From Muribaculaceae bacterium (GTDB lineage Bacteria; Bacteroidota; Bacteroidia; Bacteroidales; Muribaculaceae): a DNA stretch of 61,405 nucleotides. A model generated the notes under the pieces. The model had not been told where the DNA came from, ran no database searches, and saw only the letters and a program-made list of their open reading frames with translations. Below, piece by piece: positions 49,578 to 58,535 of this stretch; within the stretch, counting starts at the first letter, position 1, and every line of letters starts with the position of its first letter. The stretch covers positions 1 to 61,405 of the forward strand of contig JAFLTW010000012.1 in assembly GCA_022509085.1 (NCBI GenBank), in the 5' to 3' direction. The translations under genes and the position numbers were made by a program.

Positions 49578-51667
49578 TTGATTACTTTGTAAGAGGAATT
49601 TGTGGATCGGATAATGTATATGCCGGATTCAAGCAAATCCAAGTTCGTGCCCAGATATTTCCCTTCCATATTGTAGATACCGAGTATGATATCGTCACTT
49701 CGGGTATTCTTTCCAATGAAATCCATAGGATTGAAGTCCTCGTCAACAGTGCCGTCAAGGTGCCGGCGGGAGCTGATGTGGAGCATACCGTCCGCATCAA
49801 TAAAGTATGCGAACACCCAGAAATCATTGGACGGGTTCCAGTAAACCTCTTCCGTGGTGTATGTGTATCGCCAGAGAGTATCCTCCAGGGTAACCGAACC
49901 CTCCCTAAGGTTGGTATAACCGAACACGTAGTGATAACCTGCGGACTCGAGCACCTCGTCGGTTTTCTCCATCATGGCCACGAAGGTATGGCTCGTTCCG
50001 TCTCCTTTCCTGAGCAGTTCCGTAGGGGTATCTGCTATATATTCAGGTTCGTCTGGTTCCTGTGGGATCACAGTCACCTTGCAGGTAGCGGTCACCTGCT
50101 TGCCGTTGACTGTGGCGGTGGCCGTGATGGTTGCCTGGCCGAGGGCCAGGGCGGTAATCGTACCGTCGTTTGTTACGGAAACTGTGGTGGGATCCGATGA
50201 GGTCCAGTTGATTACCTCGGGCAAAACATAACCGGCCTGTGCCTTCGGAGTGAACTGATAGGTGTCGCCGATATAGAGGCTGATGCCTTCCTTGCCTCCC
50301 ATCACGGACTCGTCGAAATCGAACTCGAAGCTTTCCGCTATGGGAGCGGTTACGGTAACTTCGCAGGTTGCGCTCAGACTGCTTCCGTCGAGTGCCGTGG
50401 CAGTGATTGTGGTCTGGCCCTGGGAATGGGGAGTCACATTGCCCTCGTTGTCTACAGAGGCTACTGCAGGGTTGCTGCTCTCCCAGTTGAACTCCGGCAT
50501 CGTTGCCTCTGAGGGAGTATAGACGGGTTTGATGGTCTGGGGTAGCGCATTCTGCGCCATGGAAAGGCTTGCAGGATCGAGCTCGAGGCTCTTCATCGTT
50601 ATCTCCGCGATAACGGTTACCTTGCCTGTTAGCAATTCTTCGCCATTGAGGGAGACGGTATAGCTTGTCACTCCCATAGACAGACCGGTGAACGCAGCTG
50701 AGAGGGTATCGCCGGAGGGGGTGAGCCTTACAAAGCTCTCGCCACCATTGGCGAGTGACCATGTCAGGGAGGGAATTTCGGAGAGTTCGTCGGGAAGTTG
50801 CAGATCCATCGTGACCGTCCGGTTGACGTGAACGTAGACGTCGTTACCTGTAATCCAGCCGTTCCCGTCGTCATCATCGGGACCGTTGCCGGTGCCGTCT
50901 CCGGGTGTCACGGTGATTTCGCTGCCGCTCTTCACCGTTACCGAGCAGGATGCCGAGACATCTCCGCAGAAGGCGGTGATTGTTGTGGTGCCTGCCGAGA
51001 GACCGAGAATCTTGCCGTCCTCATAAATAGCCACCGACCCGTCCTGCGAGCTCCAGGTAACGGTATTGTCGGTGACATTGGCCGGGAGAATTGTAGCTGT
51101 GATATCCTCGGACTGCCCTGTCAGGAGGGTAAGTTCGGAAGGATCCAGCTCCAGCGAGTAGGCAACGATATTGATATCAATTGTAAAGTCAGAGTCCATG
51201 AGGGGTAAGTCGACCCCTTCGGGAGACGAGAGGTCAACATCATTCAGGGTTATTACCGCCGTATTGCCCAGCGGTGCCCTGTCGACCTTCAGTTTCAGCG
51301 TGACGATACCGTTCTCAAGCGTGGAGCTCGATGCGCCGGAGGAGTAGGCGATCACCCTGACCGAACCGTTGGCATCCATTTTGGAAGACAGGGTGAAAAT
51401 ACCCGCCAGAGCGGGAGCGAGGGTAACGTCTTCGAAAGAGATGTCTTGGGGAAGAATAACGTCAAACTGAAACCCGGAATAGGCAACCGCAGGGGATGAT
51501 CCGAAGTCAATGCCGACAACGGCCTCAAAACTTTGTCCTGAGTTGACGGACTGGTTGTCCGAGACCAGTTTGGCGTCCTTTAAAGGCGCGGGTGCAGCCT
51601 GAGCAAGAGACAGGAAGCAGAAAAAATAGAATAAAGGAAACAGGTATCTTATTCTACCGGAAGACAT
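49574..51667 (-). CDS. secreted Big_2 / cohesin-like surface protein
   Basis: A 697-residue protein with signal peptide (LFPLFYFFCFLSLAQA). Residues 30-165 look like a cohesin-type fold (GQSFEAVVGIDFG, SGFQFDVILPQDI). Then come about four bacterial Ig-like (Big_2) units (SLELDPSELTLLTGQSEDIT, VTWSSQDGSVA) and a final region ending in ESGIYIIRSTNSSYKVIK, the sorting-like tail. Segment 445-535 is very close to part of the neighbouring 1452-residue protein (FTPKAQAGYVLPEVINWTSS against FTPKAQDGYVLPDEISWTSS), so the two are paralogs. It probably acts in adhesion or glycan binding at the surface. Confidence 0.8.
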   Translation of the reverse strand: MSSGRIRYLFPLFYFFCFLSLAQAAPAPLKDAKLVSDNQSVNSGQSFEAVVGIDFGSSPAVAYSGFQFDVILPQDISFEDVTLAPALAGIFTLSSKMDANGSVRVIAYSSGASSSTLENGIVTLKLKVDRAPLGNTAVITLNDVDLSSPEGVDLPLMDSDFTIDINIVAYSLELDPSELTLLTGQSEDITATILPANVTDNTVTWSSQDGSVAIYEDGKILGLSAGTTTITAFCGDVSASCSVTVKSGSEITVTPGDGTGNGPDDDDGNGWITGNDVYVHVNRTVTMDLQLPDELSEIPSLTWSLANGGESFVRLTPSGDTLSAAFTGLSMGVTSYTVSLNGEELLTGKVTVIAEITMKSLELDPASLSMAQNALPQTIKPVYTPSEATMPEFNWESSNPAVASVDNEGNVTPHSQGQTTITATALDGSSLSATCEVTVTAPIAESFEFDFDESVMGGKEGISLYIGDTYQFTPKAQAGYVLPEVINWTSSDPTTVSVTNDGTITALALGQATITATATVNGKQVTATCKVTVIPQEPDEPEYIADTPTELLRKGDGTSHTFVAMMEKTDEVLESAGYHYVFGYTNLREGSVTLEDTLWRYTYTTEEVYWNPSNDFWVFAYFIDADGMLHISSRRHLDGTVDEDFNPMDFIGKNTRSDDIILGIYNMEGKYLGTNLDLLESGIYIIRSTNSSYKVIK

Positions 51668-51749
51668 GGTTTTTCTCTTTAGTTTGGATTATCAGCTATG
51701 GACGATAAAGTAAGCTACGAATAGCTATGGGAGGGATGAAATAAGGGAA

Positions 51750-51785
51750 GGAGGGTGAATCAAACCGAATTGAGTCACCCTCCTG
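51750..51785 (-). terminator. terminator after the BspA-like gene
   Basis: AGGAGGGTGA and TCACCCTCCT form a perfect 10-bp stem with a 16-nt loop, 12 nt after the BspA-like stop, and the minus strand continues T-rich. It separates that gene from the paralogous Ig gene. Confidence 0.7.
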
Positions 51786-51796
51786 ACGGGAACGGA

Positions 51797-54700
51797 TTAT
51801 TTAACCAGGACTTTGGCTGAGGTGCTGGCACACTTGACGATGTACATACCGCTTTCGAGGCTGATATGTTCAACGGGTGCGGCAGCCTTCACATTGGCGA
51901 CCGTCTCACCGGTGTAACGGTAGACGGTGATGGCACGCTCTGTAGCGTTGAGCACCTCGATGCCGTCGGCAACGACGCGGATCACGACATCTGCGCCATT
52001 GACAGCCTCAAGACCTGTGGTGAAATTGTCGTTCTGGCCACCAGCGAAACCGAGTTCATACTCATTGGAGCGGGCGTCCGAACCGAAGATATCGTAAATG
52101 AGCAGGTCGCCGAGTGCATTGGCCGTATTGGCCACGATAGTGAAGAGAGGCTGGTCGGAATCCTCAAATTCAGAATTGCTGAAAGAGAAGATGACCACCT
52201 TGAGCAGACCCTCATCCGTGACGTTGAAGAGGAGCATGTGGTCGGAGAGACGGGGACCGGCCTCGACACCCTTGACCGTCATGCCGTCGGGTATGGCCAC
52301 GGTAGCCTGCATGGCGGAGTAGGGCACGCTGTTTTCAAGCGACACGTTGATACGGGCCTCGGTCTTGCCGCCGATGAAATTGTCGGAAACGAGACGGTCG
52401 GAGAGCAGACGCGGCACCATAGCCCTTGCGAACAGTTTCAGGCCATCCTCGAAATCCTTGAGGATGATGTCGACGGTACCCGTCACGTCGGCCGAGGAGA
52501 TGGTGTTGTCCTGGGTCACGTCGGCGTTCACGAAGCTCCAGGCAGCCACCGGCATGGAGATGATATGGTTGGCGGTGGTCACCACATCTGCCACAGTGAC
52601 AAAGCCGTTGTCGTTCGAGTCGCCGAGCAGGATATCGGTGATTTCGAGTTCATAGGTGGCCTTTACATCCGGATATTCGGTGACGAAAGCGGTGATTGTC
52701 ACCATACCCGGTTTCTGACCTGTCACGACACCCTTCTGCGAGACGATGGCGTTCTCGTCTGAGGAGCTTTGCCATGTTACTTCCGGATACGTGGTGTTGG
52801 AGGGGAGAACTGTGGCCGTGAGAGTGAGCGTTTCCTTACATTTGATTGACTCAACGCCACCGCCGTCGATGCTTATGGACCTGGCGGGAACGGGAATTAC
52901 GGTCACCAGACATTCCGCCTTCACCTCCTGATTGTTTACCATAGCCGAAGCTGTGACGGTAGCCGAGCCGAGCTCAAGACCCGTGATGAGACCGGCATTG
53001 GTGACGGAGACGGTTGCCGGTTCGCTGGAGGTCCAGGAAATCTCATCGGGAAGCACATAGCCGTCCTGAGCCTTCGGTGTGAACTGATAGGTGGCGCCGA
53101 GATATATCTCGATACCCTCGGCTCCCTGCATCACGTCATCGTCGAAGTCGAAATCGAAGTTGTCGTCGATGGGCTCGGTCACCGTCACGTGGCAAACCGC
53201 CGAGAGGTCGGTGCCGTCTGTGGTCCTTACGGTTATGTCGCACTCACCCATGGCCACGGGAGAAACGTTGCCTTGCGGATCGACCGTCGCAACCGTCTGG
53301 TCGCTGCTCTCCCAGAGGAGCGTGGCTGTGGTAACCGTTTCGGGAGATATTGTTGCGGTGAGATGGAAGGAGAGGGCGTTCTTGGCCAGGGAGACTTCAT
53401 TGGGCGATACGGAGAGACTCATCACCGGGTTTTCGGCAATCACCTTGACCGAGCCGGTAAGGATCACGGCGTTGTCGGCCGGAGTGCTCACGGTATAGGT
53501 GGTCTCGCCAACGGCAAGACCCTTGAATGTGGCGGAGACGGTATTGTCGGTGCCGACCGTCATCTGCACATAGTTTTCACCGTCGGTGCCGAGGGCCCAG
53601 ACGAGAGCCGGGTCATAATTAAGAGCCGGTTGGATATCGAGATTGACTGTGCCCGTCTGACCCACGCGCAGAATCAGGTTGTCGCCAAGAATGGCAAGGC
53701 CATCCTGCGTGTTCTCGCCCGGATTGTCATCCTCGTCACCGTCGGCAGCGCCCTCGCCGGGAGTCACGGTAATGTCCTGCAGCGCCTTAACCACAACGGT
53801 ACAGGTGCCAACGGCTTCGCCGCAGGTGGCCTTGACGGTGGTTTCGCCCTCTTTTACGGCCGTAACGAGACCGCCCTGGGTAACGGTGGCGATGTCATCG
53901 CTCTCGCTGCTCCAGGTTATGGTCTTGTCGGTGGTGTCTTCAGGCAATACGGTTGCAGAGAGCTGCCAGGTGGTTCCTTCAAGAAGGATAAGGTCCTCGT
54001 CGCTGATTTCTACTGAACTGGCGGGAGTGGGCACCACGTTTACATTCACTGTGGTGGAGAATCCCTTATAGTCCGAGGCGGTAAGCTGCAGCACGGCCTT
54101 GCCGAGTTTGAGACCCTTGACGGTGATCTGTCCGTTTTCGTTCTTCTCAACAGAGACGTAACCGTCGTCAATATTCTGCACGCTCCAGGTGAAGTTCTTG
54201 TTTGTGGCGTCAGCGGGCACAACCTCAGCTTCGAGGGTGCATTGCTGCCCCACATAGATGTTCTGTTCCTCTTCCGGAGTGACCGTGAAACCGGTTACGG
54301 GGACATTGTTGATGGTGACGGTTGACTTGCTCTCCGTGAGGATGAGGTCCGAACCGAGCAGGGAGGAGAAGGAGGCGTTGGTCAGCGAGATCTGCGACTG
54401 CCCGTGAGGCGCGTCAGGAGCGGCGGCCACGGTAACGGTAACCAGATTGTCGGTAATTTCGGAAGACTTTCCGGAAGTGTTGGCCGAGATTATGAGAATC
54501 TTGTCGGTGCCGGTGGTGGAGGTGCGGAGGCTGAAGCCTGCGGCAGCCAGTTGTTCCGACAGGGAAGCATCGGTAATGGTAAGCCCCTGGGGCATGGAGA
54601 GGTTGAACTGGAAACCGGCATACGTGTTGCCGTTCAGATCACCCGTAAAACTTACATTGACATCTTTGGTTTCGCCCGCATTGATAGCGAAATCCTCAAC

Positions 54701-56155
54701 CTTGAGAGTTCCCTCGAGTTCACCGGCGAGCTCAAGGATAGTGTAGTTTTTCCAGTAGTTAGCCTGCTGATATGCTTCTTTAGAACCGTTGGGAACATAC
54801 ACGGTAGTTACATAACCCGGCAAAGACTGACATGTAGGAGGTATTGGATTCAAACTGGTCATTACAGCATCAAAGCCGTAACAATACAGGAAAGCATAAT
54901 TCCCAATCGAAGTTACGGATTCCGGAATGGTCAGCGAGCCGGTAAACTTTCTACAATCATAGAAAGCACGCTCTCCGATTGACTGAACATTTTCACCGAT
55001 TGTCAGCGAGCCGGTAAAGCCCGAACAACTATAGAACGCATTATCCCCTATTGTCTGAACAGCATCAGGTATGGTCAGCGAGCCGGTCAAGCCTGAACAA
55101 CCATAGAATGCGTAACTGCCAATCTCAGTGACAGATTCAGGAATTGTCAGCGGTCCGGTAAAGCCGGAACATTCTCGGAATGTATTGTATTGGATTGAAG
55201 TCACTCCTACTGGAATAGTCAGCGAGCCGGTAAATCCAGAACAACCCTCGAAAGCAGACATTCCAATTTCAATAACGGATTCCGGAAATTTCAATTCTCC
55301 TGTCAAGCCTGAGCATTTGTAGAAAGCAAGGGTCCCGATTGATGTAACACCTTCCGGAATAGTGAGGGTGCCGGTTAAACCGGTGCAGCCACTGAAAGCA
55401 GAATTGCCTATTGTTTTAACCGAATTGCCAATAATAAGAGATGAAAATCCGGAAAAGTCACTGAAATAATTAGCGGGAATTGATTGTATTGAATTTCCGA
55501 TGGTCAACGTGCCGGTAAAGCCGTTACATCCGGTGAATACAAAAGACTCAAGTTTTTCAACCGAATTCCCGATAGTTAATGAACCATTAAAGCCAGAGCA
55601 GCCCGAGAAAGCTTGTGACCCCATAGTAGTTACAGAATCAGGTATAATCAGCGATCCAGTAAATCCGGAACAACCTTGGAATGCATTAGTGCCTATTGTA
55701 ATAACGCTTTCCGGGATAGTCAGCGAACCGTTAAAACCGGAACAATAACGGAATGCAGCGCCTCCGATTGAAGTCACTCCATAAGGAATGGTCAGCGAGC
55801 CTGTAAATCCGGAACAACCTTCGAATGCACGGGAGCCAATTGAAGTAACTGATTCCGGAATGGTCAGTGATCCAGAGAGATGTGAACATTGGGAGAATGC
55901 ATAATTTCCGATAGTAGTGACTTTATATGTCGCTGAGCCATATTGTATTGATTCCGGTATTGAGAGCTGGGTCAATCCCGGATAATTATTATCACTACTA
56001 GTAGTAGGTGCCATCGAGGTTGAGTAAGTAACCTCAGCAGTTAGATTGTCTGGATTTAGTCTATACCAAAGGTCATCAACCCGTACATTCTGGGCCTCTG
56101 CTGAAACCCAATGGAACAGCAGAAATCCTAAAATTAAAGTAAAAATTCTTTTCAT
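51797..56155 (-). CDS. giant surface protein: BspA-like LRR + cohesin-like + Big_2 + dockerin-like
   Basis: A 1452-residue protein. Signal peptide TLILGFLLFHWVSAEA; about 15 BspA-type leucine-rich repeats of 24 residues (LTIPESVTSIGSRAFEGCSG type, residues 70-440). Next a cohesin-like fold (GETKDVNVSFTG, TYAGFQFNLSMPQG, 480-620), several Big_2 units (to about 1175), and a dockerin-like double Ca-binding segment (GDSNDNGFVTVADVV and ADVTQDNTISSADV, 1178-1235). A second cohesin-like part (AMQATVAIPDGMTVKGVE) and a tail ending SGMYIVKCASTSAKVLVK follow. Both a cohesin and a dockerin in one chain suggests assembly with itself or its paralog. It starts 35 nt after the unknown 206-residue gene. Confidence 0.85.
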   Translation of the reverse strand: MKRIFTLILGFLLFHWVSAEAQNVRVDDLWYRLNPDNLTAEVTYSTSMAPTTSSDNNYPGLTQLSIPESIQYGSATYKVTTIGNYAFSQCSHLSGSLTIPESVTSIGSRAFEGCSGFTGSLTIPYGVTSIGGAAFRYCSGFNGSLTIPESVITIGTNAFQGCSGFTGSLIIPDSVTTMGSQAFSGCSGFNGSLTIGNSVEKLESFVFTGCNGFTGTLTIGNSIQSIPANYFSDFSGFSSLIIGNSVKTIGNSAFSGCTGLTGTLTIPEGVTSIGTLAFYKCSGLTGELKFPESVIEIGMSAFEGCSGFTGSLTIPVGVTSIQYNTFRECSGFTGPLTIPESVTEIGSYAFYGCSGLTGSLTIPDAVQTIGDNAFYSCSGFTGSLTIGENVQSIGERAFYDCRKFTGSLTIPESVTSIGNYAFLYCYGFDAVMTSLNPIPPTCQSLPGYVTTVYVPNGSKEAYQQANYWKNYTILELAGELEGTLKVEDFAINAGETKDVNVSFTGDLNGNTYAGFQFNLSMPQGLTITDASLSEQLAAAGFSLRTSTTGTDKILIISANTSGKSSEITDNLVTVTVAAAPDAPHGQSQISLTNASFSSLLGSDLILTESKSTVTINNVPVTGFTVTPEEEQNIYVGQQCTLEAEVVPADATNKNFTWSVQNIDDGYVSVEKNENGQITVKGLKLGKAVLQLTASDYKGFSTTVNVNVVPTPASSVEISDEDLILLEGTTWQLSATVLPEDTTDKTITWSSESDDIATVTQGGLVTAVKEGETTVKATCGEAVGTCTVVVKALQDITVTPGEGAADGDEDDNPGENTQDGLAILGDNLILRVGQTGTVNLDIQPALNYDPALVWALGTDGENYVQMTVGTDNTVSATFKGLAVGETTYTVSTPADNAVILTGSVKVIAENPVMSLSVSPNEVSLAKNALSFHLTATISPETVTTATLLWESSDQTVATVDPQGNVSPVAMGECDITVRTTDGTDLSAVCHVTVTEPIDDNFDFDFDDDVMQGAEGIEIYLGATYQFTPKAQDGYVLPDEISWTSSEPATVSVTNAGLITGLELGSATVTASAMVNNQEVKAECLVTVIPVPARSISIDGGGVESIKCKETLTLTATVLPSNTTYPEVTWQSSSDENAIVSQKGVVTGQKPGMVTITAFVTEYPDVKATYELEITDILLGDSNDNGFVTVADVVTTANHIISMPVAAWSFVNADVTQDNTISSADVTGTVDIILKDFEDGLKLFARAMVPRLLSDRLVSDNFIGGKTEARINVSLENSVPYSAMQATVAIPDGMTVKGVEAGPRLSDHMLLFNVTDEGLLKVVIFSFSNSEFEDSDQPLFTIVANTANALGDLLIYDIFGSDARSNEYELGFAGGQNDNFTTGLEAVNGADVVIRVVADGIEVLNATERAITVYRYTGETVANVKAAAPVEHISLESGMYIVKCASTSAKVLVK

Positions 56156-56189
56156 ATAAAATTATATAAAAGTAAAGGATAATTTTTCT

Positions 56190-56810
56190 TTATAACTTTT
56201 TCAGGTTCTTGAGACGCTCTTTAAAGATACATAGCAAGTTCTCAATATCCATTGACTCCAATTTCTGAAGAGGAGCGGGCAACTCATCGACCAAGAGCAA
56301 TTCCTCAACTCCTTCCCAGTTCATGGAAGGTTTCAATCTTTTTAATTCCTTTGCCCCCTCTAAAGTTCCTGCATGTACATACACATATTTTTCAGGTTTC
56401 AACCCGTGCTTATAGCCGAACCTTAAACTGAAATCGTAAGTTGCCAACGGACCGAATCCCCAAACATTAATTTTTTTCACCTCATTATATAAGGCTTCAA
56501 AATCTTTGCTCTTCTTAAGCGTCGGCTCTAATTTTTGCAACTCGGAAGTGGCATCTTTAATCGTGCTGTTAATCATGTGCTTCTGATGAGAGGCACGTTT
56601 ATAATATATCTCTCCGTTTTCCTTATAAAAAGGATTGCCAGGTTTGCCGCAAATTAAATCTTCCATACTCCGGAGGTCATCAATTTGCTTCCAACATGCA
56701 AGACGGTCGGAATCATAATCGTCAATAATTTTTTGGAGAGTATCACCCGGCCTGGGTTTCTTTAATTCTTTCAAAGGAACCTTTTTCTTTTTGTGGTTGT
56801 TGGATTCCAT
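56190..56810 (-). CDS. uncharacterized 206-residue protein
   Basis: I do not recognise this protein. It is basic at the N-terminus (HKKKKVPLKELKKPRPGDT), helical, and has a conserved-looking core NVWGFGPLATYDFSLRFG followed by YVYVHAGTLEGAKEL. There is no signal peptide. The core resembles a short helix-hairpin-helix region, but I would not claim DNA binding. It lies 35 nt upstream of the BspA-like gene in the same direction, possibly in the same mRNA, and its own promoter appears to be about 340 nt away. It is AT-richer than the neighbours, so it is probably acquired cargo. Confidence 0.65.
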   Translation of the reverse strand: MESNNHKKKKVPLKELKKPRPGDTLQKIIDDYDSDRLACWKQIDDLRSMEDLICGKPGNPFYKENGEIYYKRASHQKHMINSTIKDATSELQKLEPTLKKSKDFEALYNEVKKINVWGFGPLATYDFSLRFGYKHGLKPEKYVYVHAGTLEGAKELKRLKPSMNWEGVEELLLVDELPAPLQKLESMDIENLLCIFKERLKNLKKL

Positions 56811-56869
56811 GATACAATCATTTGGTGCCTCGGGTCTCTCCTCGTTGGCGTTAAATTATACAAAGAAAA

Positions 56870-56956
56870 GCGTGAGAGTCTGTATCCTCTACTCGTCTCA
56901 CAATCTGAGGCTCTGGTATACCTTTCGGGATGAAACGAGCAGTTAGAGCCTCACGC
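56870..56956 (-). repeat. imperfect long-range inverted repeat in a long 5' leader
   Basis: GCGTGAGAGTCT at 56870-56881 pairs with AGAGCCTCACGC at 56945-56956 (10 of 12 positions) across 63 nt. It lies in the 444-nt gap 56811-57254, within the transcript expected from the promoter at 57152-57183. It could be a structured leader or a relic element. No gene is visible in the gap. Confidence 0.35.
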
Positions 56957-57151
56957 AATATGTGAATATAGAATCTCCTCGCGGAGACACTTACAGTATT
57001 CACACTCGAAAGGCATCCATCACTGCTGCATTTGACCCCTTTGAAATTTACCAGATTTCAGATTGTCAAATGAGCGTTGATAAACGCTTTTACCATATGT
57101 CAGCTAACCCACCCTCGACCCATCACCGGGGCTTTCAGGCCGGTTCGCATG

Positions 57152-57183
57152 GCAAAGTTAATATAATTTTTCGGATAAACAAA
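57152..57183 (-). promoter_or_regulatory. minus-strand promoter with -7 and -33 boxes, long leader
   Basis: The minus strand reads TAACTTTGC (57152-57160) with TTTG (57180-57183) exactly 19 nt upstream. It points to the 206-residue gene 342 nt away and is divergent from the bioF promoter copy, which begins 5 bp beyond its -33 box. Confidence 0.65.
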
Positions 57184-57187
57184 AATA

Positions 57188-57255
57188 AGGGATGCGTGAT
57201 TTTTATTAATTTTGCAATGGATTTACCAACGTCAATGTTACATAAAATGAAAAGA
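57188..57255 (+). repeat. 68-bp perfect direct repeat, copy 2 (bioF promoter)
   Basis: Identical to 47615-47682. It carries -7 box TAATTTTGC at 57207-57215 and the M48 start region; here the reading frame from the copied starts (MLHKMKR) ends at TGA 57256-57258, overlapping the bioF ATG at 57255 (ATGA). Confidence 0.95.
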
Positions 57256-58424
57256 TGAGGGAGAGGAATTTCGAGACTCAGCTCGCCGGGCTCGTTGCCG
57301 GCGGCAACCTGCGACAGCTCCCAACTGAGCTGCCACCCGGACTCGTTGACTTCACCTCCAACGACTACCTGGGACTCGCGGCCGACGCAGGTCTCAGAGA
57401 CCGTTTCTTCAGCGGGCACGACGACCCCGGGAGCCGCCTCCTCTCCTCCTCCGCTTCACGGCTCCTCGCCGGCACCCAGAAAGCCTATTCCTCGCTCGAG
57501 AAGACCATTGAAGAGAGCTTCCTCGACGCCGCCACAGCCTCCGGAGCTGCGATGGATCGCCGCGAGGCAATCCTCTTCAACAGCGGTTACCATGCCAACA
57601 CAGGCATCATCCCGGCCCTGGCATCGCGCGGCGACCTCATCCTCGACGACAGTCTTGCCCACGCCTCAATAATCGACGGCATACGCCTTAGCCGCGCTGA
57701 CTACCGCGTCTTCCCCCACAACGATGTCGTGGCCCTCGAACGCCTTATCCTTCAGTATCTCCCCTCCCTCGGCCCCTCCAACCGCATTCTGGTGGTGGTG
57801 GAGAGTGTCTACAGCATGGACGGCGACACGGCTCCGCTCCGTGAACTCGCTGCCCTCAGGCGCCAATACCCGCAGGTGATGCTCTATGTCGACGAGGCCC
57901 ATGCCATCGGCGTGCGCGGACCCGCCGGACTGGGCGAAGTGCTCGCACAGGGCGTAGCCGCCGACACCGATGTCATCGTAGGCACCTTCGGCAAGGCCCT
58001 GGCCTCCATGGGTGCATTCGCACTCGTCTCGCCGGTGGTGAAACGTTTCCTTGTCAACAAGGCCCGTTCGCTTATCTTCTCCACAGCCCTGCCGCCGCTG
58101 CAGGTGGCCTGGACGGAGACCGTATGGCGCCATGCTCTCGGCTGCGACTCACTGCGCGAGGCGCTTAACCTCAATGCCCGACTGCTGGCCGACATCATTC
58201 CCGGCGCCGACCCCTCCCATATCCGGCCTCTCATCGTCGGCGACGCCCGGCTCACCGTGGAGCTCTCCCGCACTCTCGCCAAGGAAGGTTTCAACGTGCT
58301 CCCCATCCGAACCCCTACGGTGCCCCCCGGCACCGAACGCCTGCGCTTCTCGCTGAGCGCCACGGTCTCACCCGCCGAGATACGCCGCCTCGGCAGCGTT
58401 CTGATCGCCTCCGATAAACAATAG
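57255..58424 (+). CDS. bioF: 8-amino-7-oxononanoate synthase
   Basis: A 389-residue PLP enzyme condensing alanine with pimeloyl-ACP/CoA, the first ring-forming step of biotin synthesis. FTSNDYLGLAAD near the start, FNSGYHANTGI, YVDEAHAIGVRGPAGLG and the PLP lysine in GTFGKALASMGAF are all present. It is separated from bioA-bioD by 14 kb and transcribed from a duplicated promoter taken from the M48 gene. Its start is coupled through ATGA to a seven-codon leader frame made of the copied M48 start. BioF and the related amino-ketone ligases are similar, but size and motifs favour BioF. Confidence 0.9.
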   Translation: MRERNFETQLAGLVAGGNLRQLPTELPPGLVDFTSNDYLGLAADAGLRDRFFSGHDDPGSRLLSSSASRLLAGTQKAYSSLEKTIEESFLDAATASGAAMDRREAILFNSGYHANTGIIPALASRGDLILDDSLAHASIIDGIRLSRADYRVFPHNDVVALERLILQYLPSLGPSNRILVVVESVYSMDGDTAPLRELAALRRQYPQVMLYVDEAHAIGVRGPAGLGEVLAQGVAADTDVIVGTFGKALASMGAFALVSPVVKRFLVNKARSLIFSTALPPLQVAWTETVWRHALGCDSLREALNLNARLLADIIPGADPSHIRPLIVGDARLTVELSRTLAKEGFNVLPIRTPTVPPGTERLRFSLSATVSPAEIRRLGSVLIASDKQ

Positions 58425-58535
58425 GGAAAACTCATTTGTTAAAATATATGAAAGGGGCATCGCAGGCCTGCGCAGACGACTCCCTTTCACAACCCACCTT
58501 ATCAATAATCTATCTGATCAATAATCTACTTGCAT

